64,000 nt of DNA. Origin: a bacterium. Lineage in GTDB: Bacteria; Hinthialibacterota; Hinthialibacteria; OLB16. The notes below the pieces were generated by a model. That model did no database searches, was not told the origin of the DNA, and was given only the letters and a program-made list of their open reading frames with translations. The stretch is from positions 496,001 to 560,000 of the forward strand of contig JAJVIK010000007.1 of assembly GCA_022072055.1 (NCBI GenBank), given 5' to 3'. Shown piece after piece: positions 45,693-55,551 of the stretch. Both the position numbers and the translations under genes were made by a program. Positions within the stretch are counted from its first letter, which is position 1, and every line of letters begins with the position of its first letter.

Positions 45693-47138
45693 GTGGCTCA
45701 AAAGAACACGGAAAGCGCCCGTCAGCGGACTTTTGTGCTTCCCTTGATGGTGGCTCTGCCGGTTTTCTTCCTGATCTTTGCCCTCACCGAGGGCTGGTAC
45801 CTGGTCAGTCTGATTGAGCATGGTTGGGATAGCGGACACGGCAATGTCTGGCAGACCCTGCGATCGGTGGACAAGGTTGTGTGGGTGTTTGGGGGGGTTG
45901 CGGCGCTGGCCGGGTGTATCTGGGCCTGGGTGATTCTCCTCCCGATCAAGCGCTACAAGGCCTTCCTGGATCGTCTCGCGGAGGAAGGCGCCGGGGAACC
46001 GCCGGAATTGGATCAATCCTCGGAGCTCGCGGCGGTCGCGGCTTCCTTCAACCGGGTCCTGCAGGAAATGGCCGCGCCGCTTCCGAAACGCGCGCGGGCG
46101 GTCCTGGACACGATTTCGAGCGGAGTCCTGCTCTTGGATGGGTCCGGGAATGTCGAATGGATGAATCCGACCGCCTCGCGTTTGCTGGAGGCTCCGGGCG
46201 AGCGATTGAAGGGAACCCCTTACGGCGAAGTCTTCGCCCGTTGCCCGGCGATGGTCGATGTGATCCGTCGCGCGCTGGAGAGCGGTTCGGACTTCCCCGA
46301 GGAGTCGGTCGAACTCATCGACCGCTTCGACGAGAAGCGCGCGGTGGGGACCCGCGCGGCCTGGGTCCGGGATTCGGATGGGAAGCCGTTGGCGCTGGCG
46401 CTCACATTGGTGGATGTCACGCGCCTCGAATCCTTCGCCTCCGGAATCCGCACCGCCGGGCGGCTCTCTTCCCTTGGGAAGGTCGCCGCGGGGATCGCCC
46501 ACGAGGTCCGCAATCCGCTGGCTTCCATCCGCGGCTTGGCGCAGCTCCTGGAATCCGCCGAGAGCATCCAGGAAGACAAAGTCCGCGCGTACACCAAGGT
46601 CATGATTTCCGAGGTGGACCGGGTCAATCGAGTGGTGGACCGCCTATCGCTCCTGGTCTCGATGGCCGAGGAGCAGCCCGCGCTCACTTCGATCAAGTCC
46701 CTCTTTGACTCGGTGGTGGAGATGGCGGGCCACTTGGCCCGGCGGCGGAATGTGCGCCTCGAAACCGCGCTGGAGGATGCGGACCTTGCCGTGGAGCTGC
46801 GCCCCCAACACATGACCCAGGCGGTCTTGAACATGGTGATCAACGGGGTCGAGGCGGCGCCCGCGGGGGCCTGGGTGCGTCTCGGGGCGAGGCGCAACAG
46901 CGAAAGGGGGGAAGATGTCGCCATTGAGGTTGAGAACGAGGGACCGTCGATTCCGCCCAGCGAGCTCGATGACCTGTTCCAACCGTTCCACACCACCAAG
47001 CAGCACGGCACCGGGCTGGGGCTCGCCATCACCGAATCGATTGTCCGCGAGCATGGCGGCGAGGTTTCCGTGCGCAGCGGCGGCAACCGGACCCTGTTCA
47101 CCGTGCTGCTGCCGGCGTCCGGCGGAACGAAAGCGTGA
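45693..47138 (+). CDS. NtrB-like sensor histidine kinase
   Basis: 481 aa from GTG 45693. Two membrane helices (about res 15-40 and 62-85) flank a short periplasmic loop. A PAS domain (about 135-255, SGVLLLDGSGNVEWMNP) leads to the H-box GIAH270EVRNPLASIRG. The ATPase domain has NMVINGVEAAP (N box), FQPFHTTKQHGTGLGLAIT (F and G2 boxes). It autophosphorylates His270 and passes phosphate to the adjacent sigma-54 activator. The regulator start overlaps or closely follows its stop, so they form a cognate pair. The signal is unknown. Confidence 0.92.
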   Translation: MAQKNTESARQRTFVLPLMVALPVFFLIFALTEGWYLVSLIEHGWDSGHGNVWQTLRSVDKVVWVFGGVAALAGCIWAWVILLPIKRYKAFLDRLAEEGAGEPPELDQSSELAAVAASFNRVLQEMAAPLPKRARAVLDTISSGVLLLDGSGNVEWMNPTASRLLEAPGERLKGTPYGEVFARCPAMVDVIRRALESGSDFPEESVELIDRFDEKRAVGTRAAWVRDSDGKPLALALTLVDVTRLESFASGIRTAGRLSSLGKVAAGIAHEVRNPLASIRGLAQLLESAESIQEDKVRAYTKVMISEVDRVNRVVDRLSLLVSMAEEQPALTSIKSLFDSVVEMAGHLARRRNVRLETALEDADLAVELRPQHMTQAVLNMVINGVEAAPAGAWVRLGARRNSERGEDVAIEVENEGPSIPPSELDDLFQPFHTTKQHGTGLGLAITESIVREHGGEVSVRSGGNRTLFTVLLPASGGTKA

Positions 47139-47158
47139 CAAGGGAGAACTGGGGATCG

Positions 47159-48643
47159 ATGGAAGACAACGGCCGGCATGTTCAGGTGTTGCTCGCGGAT
47201 GATGAGGAGAATGTCCGCTTCGCGATGAAGGAGACTCTCGCGCCGATGGGCTGCGACTGCCGCGAGGCCGCCAACGGGCGCGAGGCGGTGGAGATGTTCG
47301 CGGCGGGGAGCTACGACCTGGTCGTCCTGGATTATCGCATGCCGGAACTGGATGGGATCGAGGCCCTTAAGGAGATCCACCGGGTGAACCCGGACGTGCC
47401 GGTTCTGTTTGTGACCGCCTACGGGACCAAGGAGCTCGCGCTGGAGGCGATGCGCGAGGGGGCCTATGACTATTTCACGAAGCCCTTCGATGTGGAGGAG
47501 ATGCGGGTGGTGGTGCGACGCGCGCTGGAGCGCCGACTGCTCCGCCGCAGGCTGCAAATCCTCTCGCGCCAGATGGACTCCTCGCTCGGGTTCGACCAGA
47601 TCATCGGCTCCACCGCCGAGATGCGCGAGATCTTCCGCCTGATCCAGAAGATCGCGGGTCAGGATGTGACCGTGCTGATCCTCGGCGAGTCGGGCACCGG
47701 CAAGGAGCTGGTCGCCTCGGCGATCCACCGCCATAGCAAACGTCGCAACGGCCCCTTTGTGGCGATCAACTGCGCGGCGATTCCGGCGACCCTGCTTGAG
47801 AGCGAGCTGTTCGGGCATGAGCGCGGGGCCTTCACCGGGGCCTTCGCCCAGAAGGTGGGCAAGTTCGAGCACGCCCATGGCGGTACTATCTTCCTGGATG
47901 AGATCGGGGACATGGACGCCCTGCTGCAGGCCAAGATGCTCCGCATCCTCCAAGAGCGTCAATTCCAGCGCGTGGGCGGCAACAAGAATGTCCAGGTGGA
48001 TGTGCGGATCATCGCCGCCACGAACAAGGACCTGGCCCAGGAGGTCGCCAAGGGGAATTTCCGCGAGGACCTCTATTTCCGCCTTAACGTGATCCCGATC
48101 TTCCTCCCTCCGCTCCGCAATCGGAAGGCCGATGTTCCCTTGCTCATCGAGCATTTTGTGCGCAAGGCCAACGCCCAATACGGAAAGGCCATCTCCGGAA
48201 TCTCGCGGGAGGTCATGGAGCGCTTTCTCGCGCACCCCTGGCCGGGGAATGTCCGCGAGCTGGAAAATGTGATTTCCCGCGCGGTCATCCTGTCGCATGG
48301 GGCCCAGATCACCTCAACCGATCTCCCACTGGGGTTCAGCGACCTCCAATCCGGGGCGGTGGAAGATCGAGCGGGGGGCGCGGAGTCCGTGCGCGCGACC
48401 ATCGAGCTCGCTCCGGAAGGGGGCGGAGACCCTCGCCAAGGCTTGATCGCCTCGGTGATGAAACAAATCGAAGCCGGAAAATCCCTCCAGGATGCCGTGG
48501 AGGAGGAGATTCAGCGAGTGGAGAAGGATGTCATTCTGGCCTCGCTGGAGCGCAACCGCTGGCGTCGCGGGCTGACCGCCACCTTCCTCGGAATCAGCCG
48601 GAGGAACCTGCTGCGTAAGATGCAGAAACTGGGGATCGAATAA
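47159..48643 (+). CDS. NtrC-family sigma-54-dependent response regulator
   Basis: 494 aa from ATG 47159; a GTG at 47135 overlapping the kinase stop (GTGA) would add 8 residues. The receiver domain has the DD pair near residue 14, phospho-acceptor D58 (VLDYRMPE) and Lys in FTKPFD. The AAA+ domain has GESGTGKE (Walker A), GAFTGA (sigma-54 contact), TIFLDEIGDM and a FREDLYFRLNV segment. A Fis-type HTH ends the protein (LTATFLGISRRNLLRKMQKL). It activates sigma-54 promoters when phosphorylated by the upstream kinase. Confidence 0.95.
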   Translation: MEDNGRHVQVLLADDEENVRFAMKETLAPMGCDCREAANGREAVEMFAAGSYDLVVLDYRMPELDGIEALKEIHRVNPDVPVLFVTAYGTKELALEAMREGAYDYFTKPFDVEEMRVVVRRALERRLLRRRLQILSRQMDSSLGFDQIIGSTAEMREIFRLIQKIAGQDVTVLILGESGTGKELVASAIHRHSKRRNGPFVAINCAAIPATLLESELFGHERGAFTGAFAQKVGKFEHAHGGTIFLDEIGDMDALLQAKMLRILQERQFQRVGGNKNVQVDVRIIAATNKDLAQEVAKGNFREDLYFRLNVIPIFLPPLRNRKADVPLLIEHFVRKANAQYGKAISGISREVMERFLAHPWPGNVRELENVISRAVILSHGAQITSTDLPLGFSDLQSGAVEDRAGGAESVRATIELAPEGGGDPRQGLIASVMKQIEAGKSLQDAVEEEIQRVEKDVILASLERNRWRRGLTATFLGISRRNLLRKMQKLGIE

Positions 48644-48652
48644 GACCAACGC

Positions 48653-49624
48653 ATGAACCGAAACGACTCCGAACCTCGACCGCGAGTCCTTTTCTGTGGA
48701 ACCCCGGATTTCGCGGTTCCTTCGCTGCGAGCCTTGCTGGATTCGCCCTATTGTCCCATTCTGGTGGTGACCCAGCCGGATCGCCCACGCGGGCGAGGTC
48801 AGCGGGTCTCCCCTTCCCCGGTGAAGCAGGCGGCCCTGGAAGCCGGCTTGCCGGTCCTCCAGCCCGAACGATTCAACTCGGAGGAGACCCTCGCGCGCAT
48901 CCGGGAGGCTCGCCCGGACCTCGCGGTGGTTGTGGCTTATTCAGCCAAGATCGGAAAGCGAGCCCTTGAAATGGTCCCGGAGGGGTGGCTGAACCTGCAC
49001 CCCTCGCTCCTTCCGGCCTATCGAGGCGCCGCCCCGCTTCAGTGGGCGCTCATTCGCGGAGAGACCCGGACCGGAGTCAGCACGTTTTTCCTCAACGAGG
49101 CCTGGGATGCCGGTCCCATCTGTCTTCAGGAGGAGCTCGCGATCCGGCCGGAGGAGGATTACGGGACTCTCTCGGCCCGCGCGGCTGAAGTGGGAGCGGC
49201 ATTAATCCTGCGTTCGGTTGAGGCGGTGGCGGAGGGGGTCGCCCCGAGAGGGCCTCAAGACGATTCCCGGGCGACTTTCGCCCCCTTGCTCAAGCCGGAA
49301 GACTCGCGCCTGGCTTGGGAAAGCTCAGCTTCGGACATCCACAATCGCGCGCGCGGTCTGTCTCCCCAGCCGGGCCTCTTCGCCCGTTGGGGGGGTAAGC
49401 TATTGCGGGTTGAAAAGACCGGCCTCCTCGCGGAGCAGGGGACCGGCGCGGCTCCAGGTCAAGTGCTTCGCGCCGACAAAGGCGGTTTGGTGGTTCAGAC
49501 GGGCCACGGGGCGATTGAGCTCCTGCGGGTCCGTCCGGAAAGCAAAGGCTCCATGTCCGGGCGTGACTTTGTGAACGGCGCGCGGCTCAAGCCTGGCGAC
49601 TTTCTCGAAAACGGCCCACCCTGA
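48653..49624 (+). CDS. fmt: Methionyl-tRNA formyltransferase
   Basis: 323 aa, usual length, with ATG 48653 nine bases after the regulator stop. RVLFCGTPDFAVPSLRALL opens the Rossmann domain; LNLHPSLLPAYRGAAPLQWALI carries the formyl-folate-site His-Pro-Ser segment. The C-terminal OB-like domain binds tRNA (ARWGGKLLRVEKTG). It formylates initiator Met-tRNA using 10-formyl-tetrahydrofolate. The deformylase gene usually beside it is absent here. Confidence 0.95.
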   Translation: MNRNDSEPRPRVLFCGTPDFAVPSLRALLDSPYCPILVVTQPDRPRGRGQRVSPSPVKQAALEAGLPVLQPERFNSEETLARIREARPDLAVVVAYSAKIGKRALEMVPEGWLNLHPSLLPAYRGAAPLQWALIRGETRTGVSTFFLNEAWDAGPICLQEELAIRPEEDYGTLSARAAEVGAALILRSVEAVAEGVAPRGPQDDSRATFAPLLKPEDSRLAWESSASDIHNRARGLSPQPGLFARWGGKLLRVEKTGLLAEQGTGAAPGQVLRADKGGLVVQTGHGAIELLRVRPESKGSMSGRDFVNGARLKPGDFLENGPP

Positions 49625-49704
49625 CCGATTTCCGGTTGGCGCGCCCGCCAGGCAGCCGTAACATGCGCCAGGGATGACGCAAAACGGGAACGAGGGACCC
49701 AGCC

Positions 49705-51789
49705 ATGCAAGAAAAGGTTCCACCAGCCACGGACCGAAGCATCCTGAAGCGAATCCTGTTTCGGGCCTCCTTGATCGCGTGTGGGCTCCCGCTCCTGATC
49801 GCCGCCGCGCTCCTCGCGCTCCCCTCCGCAACCAGGGGGCAGCTGGGTTGGCCCACGGTCCTGACCCTCTCGGTCACCGCGACCTGCTCGGTCTTGGGGT
49901 TGTACCTCTTGATTGAAATCCTCTTTCGGTTCTTCCCCTTGTCGAAGGGGCTTAAACGCCTGCTCGAGTCGACCGATGACGGGGCGGAGCACCCCTCCCG
50001 GATGACTGAGGTGTCGAAGAAGATCGACACGCTCGGAATGATCACCGAGGACTTCCGGCAAAGCGCGCTGGAGCTCCACGGATTAATCCGCCAACTGGCC
50101 ACCCTGGGGGAGGTTACCGAACTCACCTCGCGCATCCCGGACCTTAAGGGTCTCCTCGGCGTGGTGCTTCGCAAGGCGCTGATGGCCACCCGGGCGACCA
50201 AGGGAACGATCCTGGTTCAGGAGGAGGAAGGGGGGGGATTGCATGTCCTGGCCGCCGAGGGGTGGTCCCCCAACATCGTCGGTCCGATCGATCCCGCGGA
50301 CACGCTGGCGAGCAAGGTGATCGCGACCGGCAAACCGCTCTTGGCCCTCGATGAGGAGGGGGTCTTGGCCGCGGGCGGGGCCAACGATCCTCATCGCTAC
50401 GCCTCCTCCTCGTTCCTGATCATGCCGCTCAGCACAACCCGCGGGACCATCGGCGCGCTGTGCCTTTCCGAGCGGGTGGGAGGGGCCTCGTTCACCGACC
50501 ACGACCAACAGTTCCTCGCCGCGCTTCTCGCGCAAGTCGGGTTCGCCATGGAAAACGCCCGAATGATCCAGCAGATGCGCGAGGCCATGAACCACCTTGA
50601 GGAGACCGTCCACCGTCAGGAAACCCTGCTGCGGGATGCGCGCCGCAAGGTGCTTCACGCCAACCGTCTCTCCGAACTCGGACAACTCATCGCCGGAGTG
50701 GCTCATGAACTCAACAACCCGCTCACCTCGGTGCAGGGATACGCGCAGCTCCTGCTCGAGCGGGATGAGGCGGCCCGGGACAACCGTTGGCTGAGGACTG
50801 TGTTCGATGAATCCACGCGCGCCACCGCGATTGTCCGGAATCTCCTCAATTTCGCCCATGAGAGCAGCCCCGGAACCTCCCCCGCCGATCTCAATGAGGT
50901 TGTGGAGACCGTGGTCCGACTCCGCCGCTATGACCTGCGCATGCGCAACATCGACATCTCCACCGATCTCGATCCCAGCCTTCCGGCGGTCATGGGGGAG
51001 CCGGCTCGCTTCCAGCAGGTCCTCCTCAACCTCATCAACAATTCGGTTCAGGCGATGCCGCCGGAGGGGGCGCGGAAGATCCGCCTGGGGACCACTCACT
51101 CAGACCAGGAGGTTTCCATCTGGATCGCGGACACCGGACGCGGCATCCCCGAGGATATCCGCGACAAGGTGTTTGAGCCATTCTTCACCACGCGGACCGA
51201 CCTTGCCCATACGGGTCTCGGACTGACCATCTCTCGCGCGATCATCGAGGACCTCGGCGGGGCGCTCGACATCCTGAGCGTGGAGGGGCAGGGAACACGG
51301 GTCACCATCCGTCTCCCGCTGGTCGAGGCCCCCGAGGCCACGGCCGAGGTTCGCTCGCTCCTCGCCCCACTCCCCCTCCGATTCGACCACCTCTTCGCGC
51401 TCTCGGTGGATGACGAGCCGGCCAACGCCGAGCTGGTTGCCTCGATCCTCCAGGAAATCGGTTTCCGGGTGGAAATCGCCACCAGCGGGAATGACGCCAA
51501 GACTCGCCTGTTGCACGAATCCTTCGACCTGGTGGTGTGCGACCTGCGCATGCCGCAAATGGATGGGCGACTGCTCTTTCGGGACCTCAAGCGAACTCGC
51601 CCGAGTTCGATCAAGCGGATTCTCTTCACCACCGGGGATGTGTTTGATCCGGAGGCGCGTCTCTTCGCCCAGAACAACCAGCTACGGCTGGTGGCCAAAC
51701 CCTTCGTGAAGGAGGATCTCCTGGCCGCGGTCCGTGAGGTCTTCGCGCGGGAACCCGCTATCCTTCGCCATGTGGCGGGACGCCGATAG
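49705..51789 (+). CDS. Hybrid histidine kinase (membrane-GAF-kinase-receiver)
   Basis: 694 aa. Two membrane helices (about res 21-40 and 50-70) are followed by a helical linker, a GAF domain (about 130-300) and the H-box VAH334ELNNPLTSVQG. The ATPase domain has NLINNSVQAMP, ADTGRGIPEDI and GLGLTISRAI. A C-terminal receiver domain carries D613 (VVCDLRMPQ). Phosphate may be kept on its own receiver or passed on; no HPt protein or output regulator is next to it. It starts 80 bases after fmt and may read through from the same promoter or have its own. Confidence 0.92.
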   Translation: MQEKVPPATDRSILKRILFRASLIACGLPLLIAAALLALPSATRGQLGWPTVLTLSVTATCSVLGLYLLIEILFRFFPLSKGLKRLLESTDDGAEHPSRMTEVSKKIDTLGMITEDFRQSALELHGLIRQLATLGEVTELTSRIPDLKGLLGVVLRKALMATRATKGTILVQEEEGGGLHVLAAEGWSPNIVGPIDPADTLASKVIATGKPLLALDEEGVLAAGGANDPHRYASSSFLIMPLSTTRGTIGALCLSERVGGASFTDHDQQFLAALLAQVGFAMENARMIQQMREAMNHLEETVHRQETLLRDARRKVLHANRLSELGQLIAGVAHELNNPLTSVQGYAQLLLERDEAARDNRWLRTVFDESTRATAIVRNLLNFAHESSPGTSPADLNEVVETVVRLRRYDLRMRNIDISTDLDPSLPAVMGEPARFQQVLLNLINNSVQAMPPEGARKIRLGTTHSDQEVSIWIADTGRGIPEDIRDKVFEPFFTTRTDLAHTGLGLTISRAIIEDLGGALDILSVEGQGTRVTIRLPLVEAPEATAEVRSLLAPLPLRFDHLFALSVDDEPANAELVASILQEIGFRVEIATSGNDAKTRLLHESFDLVVCDLRMPQMDGRLLFRDLKRTRPSSIKRILFTTGDVFDPEARLFAQNNQLRLVAKPFVKEDLLAAVREVFAREPAILRHVAGRR

Positions 51790-51968
51790 ACATGGGTCCA
51801 CCGAGGGGAACCTGGCTGTCCCGCTCCGGCGGAGGCGGGTGTCTTTCACCACAAGCCGATCATCCCCCTCCGTGTCTTCCCCACGACCAAGGGATTTCGG
51901 CGGGTCCCCGGGAAAGACCGATTGGCCCCGCGCTTGACTCAAGGGCGCTCTCCGGATAAGCGTACCGC

Positions 51969-52673
51969 ATGAAAAGAACCCGTGGACCCCAGTTTCGCGA
52001 ATTTGCCCAGCCGCTTTTCACCCTGTGGCTTCTGACGGGCTTGATGATTGCTCCCGCGGCCGCCGAGGACCCCACGCCGAGCGCCTTGGAGGCGGACCCC
52101 TCGGGTTGGGAGGATCTGTTGCCGTCGGCGGACCTCAAAGGCTGGTCGCGGGTCCCGGTCCCACCCGGGGATCCGTTGGGCCGGCCTCAATGGACCATCG
52201 AGGAGTCCGACAAGGTCCTGGTGTGTAGCGGCGAGGGAGGGCATGACATGCTCCTGTGCGACCGGGAATTCGGGGATGCGATTTTCCACGTGGAGTTCCG
52301 GTACGCCAAGGTCGAGGGGAAGACAGGCTACAACAGCGGAATCTACGCGCGAAACTCGAATGACGGAGCGCTTTGGCATCAGGCCCAGATCGGCGATGGA
52401 AACGGCGGCTATCTGTTCGGAGAGACCCCAACCCCTGAAGGGAAAAAGAAGTTCTTCACCACCATGAACGAGGTTGGGAATGGCCGGGTCAAGCCGGCGG
52501 GGGAATGGAACACCCTCGAAATCACCGCCCTGGGGAAGACCTTGTCATTGTGGGTCAACGGGGCGGTCACCTGCCGCTTCGGCGAGTGCGGAAGCCCCAA
52601 GGGCCTGGTGGGCGTTGAGGGCGAGGGATATCGGATTGAGTTCCGCAACCTCAAGATCAAGGAGCTGAAGTAA
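51969..52673 (+). CDS. Secreted DUF1080 (3-keto-glycoside-hydrolase-type) protein
   Basis: 234 aa with a signal peptide ending near res 32 (IAPAAAED). DLKGWSRVPVP, GHDMLLCDREFGDAIFHVEF, TGYNSGIYARN and WNTLEITALGKTLSLWVNGAV are the standard DUF1080 blocks of the lectin-like jelly roll. Some family members hydrolyse 3-keto-disaccharides or 3-keto-glycosides after oxidation by Gfo/Idh/MocA enzymes; one such oxidoreductase is fused to ThuA at 40823-42445. It is expected in the periplasm. It is convergent with the cytochrome gene, 71 bases away. Confidence 0.85.
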   Translation: MKRTRGPQFREFAQPLFTLWLLTGLMIAPAAAEDPTPSALEADPSGWEDLLPSADLKGWSRVPVPPGDPLGRPQWTIEESDKVLVCSGEGGHDMLLCDREFGDAIFHVEFRYAKVEGKTGYNSGIYARNSNDGALWHQAQIGDGNGGYLFGETPTPEGKKKFFTTMNEVGNGRVKPAGEWNTLEITALGKTLSLWVNGAVTCRFGECGSPKGLVGVEGEGYRIEFRNLKIKELK

Positions 52674-52744
52674 CCCCTCCTTGTCGTCGAGGCCGAGGCT
52701 CCTCCGCAACCCGGAAACATCCGACCTCAGGGAGTGAGGCACGC

Positions 52745-54445
52745 TCATTCGGCGGGGTTCCAGAGGGACTCCCGGAGCCTTTCGATCACCCATCGGGTGT
52801 CCTCCAGGCGGCTCTTCATCTCCTCCTCGCCGAAGGCCGCCACGAACCATTTCCGGATTTCGCTGTTTTGGGGCGCGGCCAGGGTGGTGTAGGCCAGGGA
52901 TACATTCTTCCGGTCGCCGATATTCGGGAAATAGTCGGGCATTCTTGTGCCTGGGGCCAACTCCTGCGGCTCGATCAGCCAGTCCCTCAGCCAGTCATGC
53001 CGCAAGCGGGACCGAACCAGGGACAAGGGCGGGGCCAGGTTCAGCTTATCCGGCATGACGTGGAGTTCGGATTCGTGGGTCGGGTGGCAGGAGGCGCACT
53101 GAAACGCCTCCGCCAATTTCCGCCCGGCCTCAAGGTCCAGGTCTTGAACAGGCCCCGGAGCGGGCGGGGTGTCCTCCGAAGTCACTCCCTCCAGCGCGCG
53201 GAAGTAGCGGACAAGCGCCTCGGTTTCTCCCTCCGCGAAGGCGTAGGTCGGCATCCGAACCTTGAGCCAGAGACGGATCGCAGAAGGCTCCTTCAGGTAA
53301 GTCGCAAGCCATGCCGCTTGCACCTTGCGGCCCTCTCCAACGAGTGTGGGCGGGTGGTGGCCGGGGTCCTCGATCCGCGCGCGCAAGTCCCCTCCCCAAG
53401 CGCCTTGTTCCGCCATCCGCTCCACCGTGTGGCAGCCGATGCAGTTCAACCGTCGCACCGACAGGCGACCCGCAGCCACTTCCGCATCCGCTCCCTCTTT
53501 GGGAGCGGGCTTATTCGCGGCCGCCACAAGGGCCTCCACTTCACTTTCCGGAAGGTTGAACTGGGGGACCAGGAGGTCTTCGGTCTCCCCGGTCTGATGG
53601 ATGCCCATAAAATCTTCCCCAGTCCAATCCGAGATCGCGGAGCCGATCCGCTCAGCCTCCTCAAATCCGGGAATGCCGTGGCACCCGAAGCATCCCTTTT
53701 CCTCGATGAGCTGCTTCCCCTCCTCAATCCGATCCTGGTCGGAAGTCGCCTCCGATATCTCGGTCGGGATACTACCCTTGAGGGTGAGCAGATACGCGGT
53801 GATGTCGAGCGCCTCTTGGTCCGAGAGCCGCAAGCTCGGCATGGGGGTTTCCGGGTCCCAATCCGCCGGATTCTTCAGCCAATGAAACAGCCACGCGGGG
53901 GATGTCTTGGACCCGAGGGCGGAGAGATTCGGACCCGCGACCGCGGGCGGCGCGGCCTCACCGGTTTCGAGCGAATGGCAAGCCAGGCAGCCGATCTCCG
54001 CCACCAACGCCTGGCCGTTTTCGGCGCGGCCTTTGGCGGGGTCCACTGTTTCAAACGATGTCGGGGTGGATGAGTGGAGGAGGTAAGCGGCGATGGCCTG
54101 GCTCTGTTCCGCGCTCAGCCCGAAATCCGGCATGAGGCGGTGAGCGGATAACTCGGGAGAACCATTGAGCCATCGGATCAGCCAAGACATGCTGACCTTC
54201 GAGGCGACCCTTGAAAGCGGCGGGCCGTTCTTTTTCCAGGTGGTTCCGGGGATATCATGGCACCCCACGCATCCGTGCTGATGGAGAAGGTGTCCGCCAA
54301 GCTCCTCCGGCGACCCGATGGCGGGCGCGGAGTCCGCCGGGCGGATGGATGCGAGTTCCGCGGCCATGAAAACGACCGCGGCGAGAAGCAGCGAAGCGGG
54401 AGTCGGATGGCGCGACTCAAGGGGCGGTCTTCTCGGAGATCCCAT
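52745..54445 (-). CDS. Secreted multidomain cytochrome c with five CxxCH sites
   Basis: 566 aa from ATG 54445 (AGGA 7 bases upstream), eight bases after the SMP-30 gene. A signal peptide ends near residue 40. Five haem c sites are seen: C59-VG-CH, C153-LA-CH, C252-FG-CH, C335-IG-CH and C450-AS-CH, spaced about 85-115 residues, as in a chain of fused class I cytochrome domains. Candidate Met ligands include RLMPDF, TPMPSL, VRMPTY and TRMPDY. It would pass electrons in the periplasm. Pairing with a sugar-lactone-type enzyme suggests it accepts electrons from a periplasmic sugar dehydrogenase, which is inference. Confidence 0.9.
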   Translation of the reverse strand: MGSPRRPPLESRHPTPASLLLAAVVFMAAELASIRPADSAPAIGSPEELGGHLLHQHGCVGCHDIPGTTWKKNGPPLSRVASKVSMSWLIRWLNGSPELSAHRLMPDFGLSAEQSQAIAAYLLHSSTPTSFETVDPAKGRAENGQALVAEIGCLACHSLETGEAAPPAVAGPNLSALGSKTSPAWLFHWLKNPADWDPETPMPSLRLSDQEALDITAYLLTLKGSIPTEISEATSDQDRIEEGKQLIEEKGCFGCHGIPGFEEAERIGSAISDWTGEDFMGIHQTGETEDLLVPQFNLPESEVEALVAAANKPAPKEGADAEVAAGRLSVRRLNCIGCHTVERMAEQGAWGGDLRARIEDPGHHPPTLVGEGRKVQAAWLATYLKEPSAIRLWLKVRMPTYAFAEGETEALVRYFRALEGVTSEDTPPAPGPVQDLDLEAGRKLAEAFQCASCHPTHESELHVMPDKLNLAPPLSLVRSRLRHDWLRDWLIEPQELAPGTRMPDYFPNIGDRKNVSLAYTTLAAPQNSEIRKWFVAAFGEEEMKSRLEDTRWVIERLRESLWNPAE

Positions 54446-54453
54446 GTCCAGTC

Positions 54454-55428
54454 CTAATCCCACCCGCCGGGGCGTATGCCCTCCACTTTGGTCCGAACCT
54501 GGTAGACCGAGGTTTTCGCGGTGATAAACAGGGTCTTTCCATCCTCACCCCCAAAGGCGCAGTTGGCCGGTTGCTCGGGGGTCTTTAAGAGCCCCACCCA
54601 GTTCCCCTCACGGTCCCAAATCCAAACCCCCTCCGGCCCGGTGACATACACATTCCCCTCCTTGTCCACCTTCATCCCATCCGCGCCGGGACCATCGAGG
54701 CGACTGAACACAATCGGCTCCCCGAAAGTCCCATCCGGGCTGACCGGGAAGGCGTTGACCAGCATCGCCACGGTGTCGGCCACATACAGGATGGTTTCAT
54801 CGGGGGAAAGGGCGAGTCCGTTGGGGCGGTTCATGGCGCGAGAGCCAAGATGGAGCTCGCCGTCGGGAGTGACACAGAACACCCCCTGGAAGTCGAGTTC
54901 GCGCTCGGAGTCGGACGAGAGTCCATAGGGGGGATCGGTGAAATACACTCGACCATCGGAGGCCACGACCACATCATTGGGGCTGTTGAGACGCTTTCCC
55001 ATGAAGGTTTCGGCCACCACTTCCACGGTTCCATCGGAAAGGGTCCGTGAAACCCGCCGCGCGGAATGCTCACAGGCGATCAGGCTCCCGCGACGATCGA
55101 AGGTGAGGCCGTTGGAGTTCCGGCTCGGCTCGCGGAAGACGCTCGCCTCCTTGCCCGGCTCCCAGCGGAGAATACGGCTCCCGGGAATATCGGAAAAGAG
55201 CAGATAGCCCGAGGGATGCCAGAGGGGACCCTCGGTGAACTGGTGGCCAGTTGAGATTCTCTCAAGCGTCTCGACCTCGACCAGTTTTTCCGGTTGGCCG
55301 GGTGGCTGCGCCAGAGTTCCGGGGGGATTTCCCATGAGCCCCAATGGCCCCACTAGGGTCAGAATCCTGAACCAACCCCTGAGCTTGTCCCTCGACCCCT
55401 GTTCCACCCGGTCCGCCACACACCGCAT
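54454..55428 (-). CDS. SMP-30/gluconolactonase-like protein, exported
   Basis: 324 aa from ATG 55428 with GGAGGG 6 bases upstream; a GTG at 55443 is in the same frame. An N-terminal hydrophobic stretch (FRILTLVGPLGLMGN) suggests export. The six-bladed propeller motifs are FTEGPLWHPSGYLLFSD (metal Glu), NGLTFDRRGSLIACEH, LNSPNDVVVASDGRVYFTDP, RPNGLALSPDETILYVAD and GADGMKVDKEGNVYV. The family hydrolyses sugar lactones with a divalent cation. It is probably co-transcribed with the five-haem cytochrome that follows. Confidence 0.9.
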   Translation of the reverse strand: MRCVADRVEQGSRDKLRGWFRILTLVGPLGLMGNPPGTLAQPPGQPEKLVEVETLERISTGHQFTEGPLWHPSGYLLFSDIPGSRILRWEPGKEASVFREPSRNSNGLTFDRRGSLIACEHSARRVSRTLSDGTVEVVAETFMGKRLNSPNDVVVASDGRVYFTDPPYGLSSDSERELDFQGVFCVTPDGELHLGSRAMNRPNGLALSPDETILYVADTVAMLVNAFPVSPDGTFGEPIVFSRLDGPGADGMKVDKEGNVYVTGPEGVWIWDREGNWVGLLKTPEQPANCAFGGEDGKTLFITAKTSVYQVRTKVEGIRPGGWD

Positions 55429-55551
55429 TGTTGACCCTCCCACCCAAACGCACTAGCCTAAACAAGAGTTCATGGGGGCCATACTTTCCTCTGGAATCCG
55501 GGCGGCGTCCAGTCTCAGCCGCGCGAGGAACTTGAAGGAGGAGTCCACGCC

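Noticed and set aside
45693-51789. The two kinases and fmt as one signalling operon with a special role
   Set aside because: fmt between regulators is probably chance neighbouring; nothing links it to the signal pathway.
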